From positions 50,972 to 114,971 of the forward strand of contig JAFAGC010000116.1 of assembly GCA_023423065.1 (NCBI GenBank): DNA of 64,000 nucleotides. The letters run 5' to 3'. The notes under the pieces were generated by a model. It was given only the letters and a program-made list of their open reading frames with translations. It ran no database searches and was not told the DNA's origin. Below are positions 38,817-47,549 of this stretch, in pieces (within the stretch, counting starts at the first letter, position 1; each line of letters begins with the position of its first letter). This DNA comes from Pseudomonadota bacterium (GTDB lineage: Bacteria > Pseudomonadota > Gammaproteobacteria > Steroidobacterales > Steroidobacteraceae). A program made the translations under genes and the position numbers.

Positions 38817-39751
38817 TTTGCGCCCGCGAGCAGCTCGTCGCGATGTGCTTCGAACAGTTCGCGCACGCTCGTGGCCTGCCGGCCGGCGATTTTCGCGAAA
38901 TCTTCGCTCGTCACGGCCATCGCAGGACCCCCGAATCCGCGGCGCGCGGCAGGGCCGTCGGCATCTGCGGCGGCCAGTTCGATGGGCTTGCCCGCGACCG
39001 CGCTCGCGGCCTGCGCAATCTCGCGCGGACCGATCAGGTCCGGCCCGGTGATGTCGTATGCACGGTTCTCGTGACCGGGGGAGGTGAGCACGCCCGCGGC
39101 GGCAGCCGCGCAATCCTCGCGCGTGACGTAGCCGATGCGCGAATCGGCGTCCGATACGCGCGCCTTTCCTTCGGCCAGCATCTTCGCCGCCTGGCCGACG
39201 AGGCCGTTCGAGTAGATCGAGTTGCGCAGCATCGTCCAGGCGACGCCGCTCTTCTTTATCAGTTCCTCGGTCTGAAAATGATCGCCGGCGAGGCCGGTTG
39301 TTTCACCCTTGCTGATCGCCACGAACGAGGTGTACACGATGTGTTTGATGCCCGCGGCTACCGCGGCGTCGATCGCGTTCTCGTGCGCCTCGGGCCGCGG
39401 TCCCGCGCCGAAACCGATGCTGATCAGCAGCAGCTTCGTGCCGCCCGCGAACGCCTTCGGCAGGGATTCGGGCTTCGCGAAATCGCCGAAACGCGTCGCC
39501 GCGCCCAGCTTCTCGAACTCGGCGAGTTTCCCGGGCGTGCGGCTGACGAGAATCAGATCGCTTGCAGGCACGCCGCGCGCGAGCAGTTCCTTCACGACCA
39601 ATCCGCCGAGCTGGCCGGAGGCTCCGGAAACGACGATCTTGCCCTGCGATGCGCCGGCGGACGATGCAGTGCCGGTGGCGCCCATGATCATCGCGCCGCA
39701 TGCGAGCAGGAGCGCGAGCGACGTGCGCCGCGTGTGTGTCGGGTTTCGCAT
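38813..39751 (-). CDS. NmrA-like NAD(P)-binding protein with a signal peptide
   Basis: A 312-residue Rossmann-fold protein of the NmrA/atypical SDR class. The dinucleotide motif is VVSGASGQLGGLVVKELLARG. Further family features are IDAAVAAGIKHIVYTSFVAIS and WTMLRNSIYSNGLVGQAAK. Quinone oxidoreductase-2-like proteins are near relatives. Unusually, residues 1-33 form a leader with RRTSLALLLACG and a small-residue cleavage region, suggesting export. NAD(P)-binding enzymes are normally cytosolic, so export would need Tat-style folding first or the leader would be a membrane anchor. It sits in the middle of the carbohydrate operon, ATGA-coupled to the acetylesterase gene. Confidence 0.83.
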   Translation of the reverse strand: MRNPTHTRRTSLALLLACGAMIMGATGTASSAGASQGKIVVSGASGQLGGLVVKELLARGVPASDLILVSRTPGKLAEFEKLGAATRFGDFAKPESLPKAFAGGTKLLLISIGFGAGPRPEAHENAIDAAVAAGIKHIVYTSFVAISKGETTGLAGDHFQTEELIKKSGVAWTMLRNSIYSNGLVGQAAKMLAEGKARVSDADSRIGYVTREDCAAAAAGVLTSPGHENRAYDITGPDLIGPREIAQAASAVAGKPIELAAADADGPAARRGFGGPAMAVTSEDFAKIAGRQATSVRELFEAHRDELLAGAK

Positions 39752-39764
39752 GGGAGTCAGCCGC

Positions 39765-40685
39765 TCACTTCCGGGCCTTCAACATGCCATTCGATTCCAG
39801 CCACAACATGAACTGCGGGAACCATCCCGTGCTGGTCTTCGGCGGATTGCCCAGGCCGAAGCCGTGTCCACCGTTCTGGTACAGGTGGAATTCGACCGGA
39901 CGCTTCGCGTTCTTCCAGGCGGTGATCAACCCGTACTCGTTGTTGCCGAACAGCGGATCGTCGGACGCGAGCGCGACGAACATGGGCGGCGCGTCGGCCG
40001 GCACTTCGACCGCCCGCAGGCTGCCGTAGATAGGTGCGATGAACGCCGGCCTGTTCTCCGTCGACTGCAGCGTCGCCGCCATGGTCGTGCCGGCGCCGGC
40101 CGAGAAGCCCATCATGCCGATGCGATCCGGATCGATGTTCCACTCCTTCGCACGCGAACGCACGAGCTTGAACGCCGCGGTAGCGTCCTCGAGCGGCAGC
40201 TTGATGATCGCCGCGAAATCGGGCGGACCCGGCCGCGCACCTGGCGTCGGCGCGGTGAGCGGATTGCCTTTGTTGAACTCTTCCCAGTCTGGTGCGGTGG
40301 GCAACAGGCGGTATTTCAGGACGAACGCCGCGACGCCGCGCTCGTTGAGCGCCTGCGCAACTTCCCAGCCTTCATTGCCCATCGAGAGGATGCGGAAGCC
40401 GCCGCCCGGCGCGACGATCACCGCGGCGCCATTGGCCTTGGCCGGGTCCGGCAGGAAGGGCGTGAGCGTCGCGTGCGAAACGTTGCGCACGAACGGATCG
40501 CCCCACTGCTTGTACCAGGTCTCCTGCGCGGACTGGCCCTCGACGCCGCCCGTATTCAGGCGAATGGCGTTCGGTTCCGACGGGGCTTCGATCTGTGTCT
40601 TGGGCGGTTCCTGCGCGAGCGCCAGGCTGGAGAGGCACAGCAGTGCGATGAGCACGCCGCGGGAAGAGTTGTTTGCTGCGGGCAT
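39765..40685 (-). CDS. Exported alpha/beta hydrolase (acetyl-xylan-esterase-like)
   Basis: A 306-residue hydrolase with a signal peptide ending LALAQEP. The triad candidates are Ser in GMMGFSAGAGTT, Asp in ALASDDPLFG and His in NGGHGFGLG, with the oxyanion segment VIVAPGGGFRIL. It resembles the exported hydrolase at 1330 in motif style but is not a close copy. It is the first gene of the operon running to the GH51 arabinofuranosidase, with only 13 bp before the NmrA-like gene. Deacetylation or deferuloylation of hemicellulose is the likely role, inferred from context. Confidence 0.88.
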   Translation of the reverse strand: MPAANNSSRGVLIALLCLSSLALAQEPPKTQIEAPSEPNAIRLNTGGVEGQSAQETWYKQWGDPFVRNVSHATLTPFLPDPAKANGAAVIVAPGGGFRILSMGNEGWEVAQALNERGVAAFVLKYRLLPTAPDWEEFNKGNPLTAPTPGARPGPPDFAAIIKLPLEDATAAFKLVRSRAKEWNIDPDRIGMMGFSAGAGTTMAATLQSTENRPAFIAPIYGSLRAVEVPADAPPMFVALASDDPLFGNNEYGLITAWKNAKRPVEFHLYQNGGHGFGLGNPPKTSTGWFPQFMLWLESNGMLKARK

Positions 40686-40824
40686 GAGGTTCTCTCGGTC
40701 GTTGCGAATCGTGGGCCGATCATGCCACGGCGACCGGGGGCCGCCGCGAGGGCTGTCAGTTCTGGTATTGCACCGGATGAATTCTCACATCCATGGGCCG
40801 GCGCGAGTAGTTAGGGCCCGGAGG

Positions 40825-41808
40825 TTACCAGCGCTGGTGAACGAAGGGCTTGACGTCCGTCGAGTACAGGCTGGCCAGCTCCGCCAGCAGCCTGGCGTCG
40901 AGCGGCCCCTTCGAGCCCGCCGCGATGTTCTGCTCGACCTGTTCGACGCGCCGGGCACCGGGGATCGAGCAGGTCACGGCGGGAAACGAGGCGATGTAAC
41001 GCAGCGCGAGTTCGGGCAGTGTCATGCCGGGAGGCGTCAGGGCGCGCAATTTCTCCACGACCTCGAGCCCCCGTTCGTAATCGAATCCTGAGAAGGTTTC
41101 GCCCTTGTCGAACGCCGCGCCTTCGCGGTTGAAGGCGCGGTGATCTTCCGGATCGAAGCGCGTCGCGCTCGACATCTTCCCGGTCAACATGCCGGACGAC
41201 AGCGGCAGTCGCGCGAGGATCCCGACCTTGCGCTCGGTCGCGCGCGGGAACAGCAGTTCGGCGGGACGCTGGCGCAGGATGTTGAAAATCACCTGCAGTG
41301 TCTGCAGCGCGGGATACTCCAGCGCCTTCAATCCTTCTTCGACACGTTCGACGCTGGCTCCATAGAAGCGGATCTTTCCGGCCTTCGCGAGGTCATCCAG
41401 CACCCCGAAGACCTCGGGCATGTAGTAGACGTCGGTGGGTGGGCAGTGGAGCTGCACCAGGTCGAGCGCTTCCACTTCGAGATTCTCGAGGCAGCGCTCC
41501 ACGTAGCGCGTCAGGTTCCCCCGCGTGTAGCTGGCCGCGTCGTGAGGACTCGAGCGGCGGCCGACCTTGGTGGCTATCCAGAACGGATCGCGCCGTTCCC
41601 GGCGCAGGCGGGCAAGGAGCCGCTCGCTGTGCCCGTCGCCGTAGACATCCGCCGTGTCGAAGAAGTTGACGCCCAGGTCGAGGGCGCGATGCAGGCAGCG
41701 CATGGCCTCCGCATCGTCCAGCTGACCCCAGGTGCCGCCAATGGCCCATGCACCGAAACCGACGGTGGAAACCTCGAAGCCGGTTCTACCCAGCATCCTG
41801 TATTGCAT
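40825..41808 (-). CDS. Aldo/keto reductase
   Basis: A 327-residue NAD(P)H-dependent aldo/keto reductase. The catalytic tetrad is visible: Asp and Tyr in FFDTADVYGDGHSE, Lys in WIATKVGRR and His in LVQLHCPP. The N-terminus MQYRMLGRTGFEVSTVGFG and C-terminal SIPGARRVEQVEQN are standard. It reduces aldehydes or ketones, or acts on sugars; the substrate is unknown. The ATG at 41808 is chosen because it begins the conserved N-terminus; the frame stays open 270 bp further with no homology. It ends 139 bp before the carbohydrate operon on the same strand. Confidence 0.93.
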   Translation of the reverse strand: MQYRMLGRTGFEVSTVGFGAWAIGGTWGQLDDAEAMRCLHRALDLGVNFFDTADVYGDGHSERLLARLRRERRDPFWIATKVGRRSSPHDAASYTRGNLTRYVERCLENLEVEALDLVQLHCPPTDVYYMPEVFGVLDDLAKAGKIRFYGASVERVEEGLKALEYPALQTLQVIFNILRQRPAELLFPRATERKVGILARLPLSSGMLTGKMSSATRFDPEDHRAFNREGAAFDKGETFSGFDYERGLEVVEKLRALTPPGMTLPELALRYIASFPAVTCSIPGARRVEQVEQNIAAGSKGPLDARLLAELASLYSTDVKPFVHQRW

Positions 41809-42231
41809 GGACACGTGAACTCCGATGATTGCGTATTCGAGACAGGGACGCCGGCGGGAAGAATATCCGTCAACCCGATGACGTCGCCAGAGGTCCCGGA
41901 TCATGCCGAGGGCGTGAGTGACGAGGTCGCCGCCGCCGATCGGGCCGGCGTCGGCGAGCGGCTTTTTCGCTCGTTTTCCCCGGCGGCGGAATATGCGCAC
42001 GTCAACATCCAAAATGCTTCGAGCTTCGCGTGTGCGCCACGGATCGCGCCAGGCGGAAACGGTAGTTGGAGGCACCACGTTAGGTAGCTAGGACGCACGG
42101 CCGAGCTGTCGCCGTTTGGCGAATCCGCCGTCGCCTGAGCGACAACGTGCGTCGCTGTCGGACAAAGGCCCGGGCAACAGGAGGCCGAAGACGATAGCGG
42201 GCGCTCCTGACTACCTGTCTAGTCAGGCCGC
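41809..42231. other. 423-bp intergenic region between divergent genes
   Basis: This is the longest gene-free stretch. I see no convincing protein in it. It holds a small hairpin followed by T4 on the plus strand (41955-41977: CGAGCG, loop GCTTTTT, CGCTCG, TTTT) and a perfect 8-bp inverted repeat just before the giant fusion gene (listed separately). Promoters for both flanking genes must lie here, but I cannot place them with confidence. Confidence 0.6.
42206..42227 (+). promoter_or_regulatory. Hairpin covering the ribosome-binding region of the giant fusion gene
   Basis: CCTGACTA (42206-42213) and TAGTCAGG (42220-42227) form a perfect 8-bp stem with a 6-base loop, ending 4 bp before the ATG at 42232. 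No ordinary Shine-Dalgarno is seen at the usual spacing; the only purine-rich candidate (AGTCAGG) is inside the stem. This could be a protein operator or an RNA element that limits translation. Confidence 0.45.
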
Positions 42232-45200
42232 ATGAACCTCGCTACCCGCGCGCGCCGCGCAATGCCGGCGCATTCCGGTCGTTTGGCCGTCCCACTGGCA
42301 ATCCTCGCCTGCCTCGCATCGCAGTGGATAGGCATCGCGGGCGCGCAATCGGGCGATACGACGCCACCCACCGCGCCGGGCACGCCCATCGTCACCTCGC
42401 CCAGCAGCACGCAACTCGTCGTCGCCTGGCCGAGGTCGATGGACAACGTCGGGGTGGTCGGTTATCGCGTCTACCGCAACGGATCGAGCACCCCGCTGCT
42501 CACGCAGAGCGCGACCAACTTCACCGACAACGGATTGTCGCCATCGACCACCTATTCTTACGTGGTGCGGGCCATCGACGCGGCCGGCAATGCATCGGCC
42601 GCCTCCAACGCGGGCAGCGGCACGACGCGCGCGGGATCGTCCACTCCCGACACCACGCCTCCCACGACGCCGGGCACGCCGGTGGCGACAGCCGTCAGCA
42701 GCACGCGGATCGATCTTTCGTGGACGGGCTCGACGGACGCCGTCGGCGTGACCGGTTACCGGATCTACCGCAATGGCTCGACCACGCCGCTCGCCACCGT
42801 CACGACGACGAGTTACTCCAACACCGGCCTGTCGCCTTCCACTACCTACTCGTACACCGTGCGCGCGATCGATGCGGCGGGAAACGTTTCGAACGCCTCG
42901 GGAGCGGGCAGTGCGCGTACCTTGTCGGCTCCGGGCTCGGATACGACGGCGCCGACGACACCGGGAACGCCATCGGCGACGGTCGTCAGCAGCTCGCGCA
43001 TCGATCTGACCTGGACCGCCTCGACGGACGCGGTCGGTGTGAGTGGTTACCGGGTCTATCGCAATGGTTCCAGCACTCCGCTGGCGACGGTCTCTTCGCC
43101 AAACTACTCGGACACCGGGCTCGCGCCTTCGACCACCTACACCTATGCGGTGCGGGCCTTCGACGCGGCCGGCAACTTGTCTGGTGCCTCCGGTGCGCGC
43201 AGCGCCACGACATCGGGAGGCTCGTCGGGAGGTGGCGATGCATCGCCACCGACGACGCCGGGAACTCCGCTGGTCACGGCTTCAAGCAGCACACAGCTCG
43301 TGGTTGCGTGGCCGAGATCGATGGACAACGTCGGCGTCGTCGGCTACCGCGTCTATCGCAATGGTTCGACTACGCCGCTGGTCACGCAGAGCGCGACGAA
43401 CTACACCGACGCCGGACTGGCGCCGTCGACCACCTACTCGTACGTGGTGCGGGCCATCGACGCGGCCGGCAATGCCTCGGCCGCTTCCGACGCGGGCAGC
43501 GGAACGACGCTTGCGGGATCTTCGCAACCGCCTCCGGGCGGCGGGCTCGATTCGCGTCCGTCGAACGCCTCGTGTTTCGCGTGGGACCGGCCGAGCGCGG
43601 GCAGCACGATATCGCTTTCCCGCTTCACGAACCTCTCCTTCACGGCGCCGGTGAAGATGCTGCAGGCGCCGAACAACAATCAGCATTGGTATGTGCTCGA
43701 GCAGCGCGGCATCGTGCGCCGCTTCACGGGCGCGAACCCGTCGAGCGCGGTGACCGTGCTCGACATCTCGAGCCGCGTCTTCAGGGTCTCGCAGAGCGAG
43801 GCGGGCCTGCTGGGCATGGCCTTCCATCCGAATTTCCCCGCCGATCCGCGCGTGTTCCTCTATTACATCGACCCGACTCTCGTCGGGCGCCTGTCGGCGT
43901 TCACCGCGACCGTGGATTCGAACGGCGCCGCCACGATCAACGCATCCTCCGAGCAGATCCTGATGTCGATCAACAAGGACCTGGATCCGAACTCGGGCCC
44001 GGCCGCGCAGGACAATCACAACGGCGGCGACATCGCGTTCGGTCCCGACGGCTACCTCTACCTGGGCACGGGCGACGGTGGCGGTGGCGGCGATCCGCAG
44101 GAAAGCGCGCAGCGGCTCACTACCTTGCTCGGCAAGATGCTGCGTATCCGCATCAACGGTCCCGGCGCCGCGTACGGCATCCCGTCGGACAATCCCTTCG
44201 CCGGCAACCCGGCGTGTCCCTCGACCGCGCGCGCGAGCGGCAATTGCCCCGAGATCTACGCCTGGGGCCTGCGCAATCCCTGGCGCTGGAGTTTCGATCG
44301 CGGCGGCGGAACCTTGTGGGCCGCGGACGTGGGGCAGGGCATGTTCGAGGAGGTCAACACCATCCAGCGCGGCGGCAACTACGGGTGGGATTGCCGCGAG
44401 GGTGCGCACAACTACGAGACGGCCGGCTGTCCGTCGAGTGGTTTGATCGATCCGGTCGCGGAGTACGGGCGCGCGCTCGGCGAGTCCATCACCGGCGGTT
44501 ACGTGTACCGCGGATCGCAGTCCACGACTCTCGCGGGCCGATACCTGTTCGCCGATTTCATATCCGGACGCATCTGGGCCTGGATCCCCGATCCGGCCAA
44601 TCCTGCCTCGCGCGCGCCGACACAGTTGTTGCAGACGTCGCTCAACATCTCCTCCTTCGGCCAGGGCAACGACGGCGAGTTGTACGTCACCAACTACACC
44701 GACGGCACACTGCACCGGATCAATTTTCAGGGCGGCGGTGGCGGCACGGCTCCCGCGCGCCTGAGCGCGACCGGCTGCGTGAACCCCGCGAATCCGGCGC
44801 AGCCGGCCGCGGGACTGATTCCCTATTCCGTCAACGCGCAATTCTGGTCCGACGGTGCGGCCAAGGACCGCTGGATGGCGCTGCCCAACAACACGACGAT
44901 TTCCGTCGGCTCGAACAACGACTGGGATTTCCCGAGCGGCACCGTGCTCATGAAGAATTTCCGCATCGGCTCGCGGCTCGTCGAAACGCGCCTGCTGATG
45001 CGCCACCCCGACGGGGATTGGGGTGGTTTCACCTACGAATGGAACAGCCAGCAGACCGATGCCAACCTCCTGACCGGCGGCGCGTTGCGCGACATCGGCG
45101 GCCAGCAATGGATCTTCCCGAACGAGGCGCAATGCCTGCAGTGCCATACCGCGGCCGCGGGTCGCTCGCTGGGGCTCGAGACCGCGCAGCTCAACCGCGA

Positions 45201-45657
45201 TCACACCTATCCACAGACCGGACGAACCGCCAACGAATTGCTGACGCTCAACGGCATCGGATTGTTCACGCCCGCGATCACCAACCCGTCATCGCAGCCG
45301 GCACTGACCGACCCGACGAATACCGGTGCTTCGCTCGTCAACCGCGCGCGTGCCTATCTGCACACCAACTGCGCGCAGTGTCACCGCCCGGGCGGGCCGA
45401 CCGGCGTCAACCTGGATCTGCGCTACACGACGTCGTTCACGGCCACGAACACCTGCAACGTCACCCCGCAGGGCGGCGACCTGGGTATCGGGCCGAACGC
45501 GCGCGTCATCGCGCCCGGCAACGCCGCGAATTCGGTGCTGATCCAGCGTGTGAACCGCCGCGACGGCTATGGCATGCCGCCGCTCGGTTCGCGCCAGGTC
45601 GACGCGGCGGGAGTGACCTTGCTGAGCCAGTGGGTCAACAGCCTGTCGGGTTGTTAG
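42232..45657 (+). CDS. Giant exported fusion: four FN3 domains, PQQ-type sugar dehydrogenase propeller, diheme cytochrome-like tail
   Basis: A 1,141-residue exported protein. After a signal peptide (residues 1-39) come four fibronectin-type-III repeats of about 95 residues (about 44-428), each with the core VGYRVYRNGS and the ending TTYSYVVRAIDAAGN or close variants. Residues about 447-835 resemble soluble glucose/sorbosone dehydrogenase propellers that use PQQ (LLGMAFHPNF, QDNHNGGDIAFGPDGYLYLG, YAWGLRNPWRWSFDR, GGNYGWDCREG). Residues about 845-1141 resemble SO2930-type diheme c-type cytochrome proteins, with heme sites CLQCH at 968 and CAQCH at 1047. Sugar oxidation with electrons passed to attached hemes is the predicted job. 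FN3 repeats 1 and 4 are nearly identical and probably arose by duplication. Confidence 0.88.
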   Translation: MNLATRARRAMPAHSGRLAVPLAILACLASQWIGIAGAQSGDTTPPTAPGTPIVTSPSSTQLVVAWPRSMDNVGVVGYRVYRNGSSTPLLTQSATNFTDNGLSPSTTYSYVVRAIDAAGNASAASNAGSGTTRAGSSTPDTTPPTTPGTPVATAVSSTRIDLSWTGSTDAVGVTGYRIYRNGSTTPLATVTTTSYSNTGLSPSTTYSYTVRAIDAAGNVSNASGAGSARTLSAPGSDTTAPTTPGTPSATVVSSSRIDLTWTASTDAVGVSGYRVYRNGSSTPLATVSSPNYSDTGLAPSTTYTYAVRAFDAAGNLSGASGARSATTSGGSSGGGDASPPTTPGTPLVTASSSTQLVVAWPRSMDNVGVVGYRVYRNGSTTPLVTQSATNYTDAGLAPSTTYSYVVRAIDAAGNASAASDAGSGTTLAGSSQPPPGGGLDSRPSNASCFAWDRPSAGSTISLSRFTNLSFTAPVKMLQAPNNNQHWYVLEQRGIVRRFTGANPSSAVTVLDISSRVFRVSQSEAGLLGMAFHPNFPADPRVFLYYIDPTLVGRLSAFTATVDSNGAATINASSEQILMSINKDLDPNSGPAAQDNHNGGDIAFGPDGYLYLGTGDGGGGGDPQESAQRLTTLLGKMLRIRINGPGAAYGIPSDNPFAGNPACPSTARASGNCPEIYAWGLRNPWRWSFDRGGGTLWAADVGQGMFEEVNTIQRGGNYGWDCREGAHNYETAGCPSSGLIDPVAEYGRALGESITGGYVYRGSQSTTLAGRYLFADFISGRIWAWIPDPANPASRAPTQLLQTSLNISSFGQGNDGELYVTNYTDGTLHRINFQGGGGGTAPARLSATGCVNPANPAQPAAGLIPYSVNAQFWSDGAAKDRWMALPNNTTISVGSNNDWDFPSGTVLMKNFRIGSRLVETRLLMRHPDGDWGGFTYEWNSQQTDANLLTGGALRDIGGQQWIFPNEAQCLQCHTAAAGRSLGLETAQLNRDHTYPQTGRTANELLTLNGIGLFTPAITNPSSQPALTDPTNTGASLVNRARAYLHTNCAQCHRPGGPTGVNLDLRYTTSFTATNTCNVTPQGGDLGIGPNARVIAPGNAANSVLIQRVNRRDGYGMPPLGSRQVDAAGVTLLSQWVNSLSGC

Positions 45658-45664
45658 TCGCCGG

Positions 45665-47316
45665 TCACCGGTTGGCCACCGACGGCGCGGCGCGCGGTGC
45701 GCCGGGCGCGAAGGTGTCCCCGAAGTAATTGCCCTTGAACCACAGCGGCCGCTGGTCCGCATCCGACAGCGCGCGCGTGATGCGATAGTTGGCCTCGGCG
45801 AAACGCGCGCCCGCCTGCCAGTCGATCCGCTGCGCGATGTCGTCGCGCGGACTGTGATAGTTGCCGCCCAGGAACTCGTCCCAGAACTTCCCGCCGCCGT
45901 TGGCGGTGCCGGTTGCCAGGAACACCGCGGGCACACCCTGCTTCACGAACTGATAGTGATCCGACCGCGTGAACACGCCCTGCTCGGGCCACGGGTCCGG
46001 AGTCAGTTTGATGTTCATCGGCGCGACGGCCTTCTCGACCATCGGGCCGATCGTGGAATGGCCGGCGCCGAAGGCGACCACGTCCGTGAACGGATAGAGC
46101 AGCAGCGGCATGTCGAGATCGACGTTGCCGACGATCTGGCCGATGGGCACGGTGGGATGGCGCGCGTAATAGTCCGCGCCCAGCAGGCCGTACTCCTCGC
46201 CCGTCGTGGCGATGAAGATCATCGAACGGCGCGCCTTGTTCGGATCCTTGGCGGCGGCACGTGCGACTTCGATCATCGTGGCGACACCGGCGGCATTGTC
46301 GAGCGCGCCGTTGTGGATGCGGTCCGCGTTCGCGTCCGCGCCGGCCACGTCCTTGATGCCCAGGCCGTCGAGGTGGGCCGACAGCACGGTGTACTGCTTC
46401 GACAACTCAGAATCCGAGCCCTTCAGGATTCCGATCACGTTGGGGCTCGAGACGCGCTCCCAGGTCGCGGTGGTATGAACGGCCGCGCGCGTCTTCAGCT
46501 TGAAGCCGCGCGGCATGCCCCTGGGCTTGTCGGCCTCCGCCCTGATGTCGGCCAGCGTGCGCGGCGCGCCGGCGAACGCCGCCTCGGCCGCCGGTCCATT
46601 CAGAAAGCCTCGCGCGAGGATGCTCGCCGCTTCGTCGAAGGCCTGGCCGTCCGGCTGCACCCACGCGTAGTCGGGATCGTTGGCGTATTCGAGAATGCGC
46701 GCCCAGGGGAATGCCTTTTCCGACTGCAGGGTCTGCACGCTCAGCATGCCGATTGCGCCGTGCTTCTGCGCGTTCACGCCTTTCATGGCGCTCGCGTTCG
46801 CACCTTCCTCGCTCGGCATGCCTTTCGGAAAGCCGCGCAACACGACGACGATGGCGCCCCTGACGTCGAGTCCCTTGTAATCGTCGAGGCCGAGTAGTTT
46901 GTCTTCCAGGCCGTATCCCACGAACACCAGCGGGCCGACACGTCGAGGTTCGGCTCGCGCGGGTGCAGGCCGACGAGCGCGTTGTCGGCATGATCGAACT
47001 TCCGCTCGCCGCCGGGGCCGGAAATCTTCACCCATCCGCGATCCGCGCCGCGCGTGGTTTTCTGGAACGTCACGCGCTGGAACCAGGTGCCGTCATCTCC
47101 CCCCGGCTCGAGCCCGTACGAGGCGAGCTGCGCCGCCACGTAGCGCGCGGCGACTTCGTGGCCGCGCGAGCCCGTGTCGCGGCCTTCCAGCAGATCGTCG
47201 GCCAGGAATTCCACGTGAGCGCGAAATCGATCCGGCGAAAAATCGGGCAAAGGGGACGCAGCGTGGGCGAGGGTGACGACCAGCAACGCGGAAATGATGG
47301 AGATGATTGTTTTCAT
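45665..47316 (-). pseudogene. M28-family aminopeptidase, broken by a single-base frameshift
   Basis: An exported M28 peptidase split over two frames. The first part, from the ATG at 47316, has a signal peptide and DRFRAHVEFLADDLLEGRDT, a typical M28 N-terminus, reaching HPREPNLDVSA. The second frame resumes with PLVFVGYGLEDKLLGLDD. It contains the metal ligands: His and Asp in LSAHLDGLG, Asp in GALDNAAGVATMIEV, Glu in TTGEEYGLLGADYY and His in GGNYHSPRDD. The two halves join perfectly if one base is restored at about 46931-46936, a short G-run next to CC. Everything else is intact, so this is either a recent inactivation or a base-calling error in that run. If repaired it would be a 549-residue-class aminopeptidase. 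Confidence 0.85.
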
Positions 47317-47549
47317 GCACCCATGGTCCCTGCGCATGTCAAACAAGTCCAGCCCGCCGGCCGCGGGTTACCGCATCGGACCCGCAATCGGGCTCGTTTC
47401 ATCGCATGGCGCGGCCTCGCGACCGGGCCGATCCGGTAGAGTCGGGGCATGAAACCGCACGCACGCCGTCACGTCTCTTCGGCCCGCCGCGATGAAGTGC
47501 GGCGGATCGCCGCCACGTCGAAGCCCTGATCGCCCGCGGCTCGCCATCG

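Noticed and set aside
36852..39113. A longer start for the sialate-acetylesterase gene at 39113
   Set aside because: The extra N-terminus reads antisense-like Arg-rich sequence inside the NmrA gene in another frame. The ATG at 38816 overlaps the upstream stop (ATGA) and opens a signal peptide.
41140..42087. A plus-strand 315-residue open frame opposite the aldo/keto reductase
   Set aside because: Antisense shadow; the T-rich hairpin inside it near 41,955 made me consider a plus-strand gene, but no motif or ribosome site supports one.
42361..43520. Possible CRISPR or tandem DNA repeat
   Set aside because: The periodicity (about 280-300 bp) is in frame and encodes FN3 domains, with synonymous differences typical of protein repeats.
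43282..45204. A minus-strand open frame of 640 residues inside the giant fusion gene
   Set aside because: Antisense shadow of a strong coding frame with CxxCH and propeller motifs; no recognisable content.
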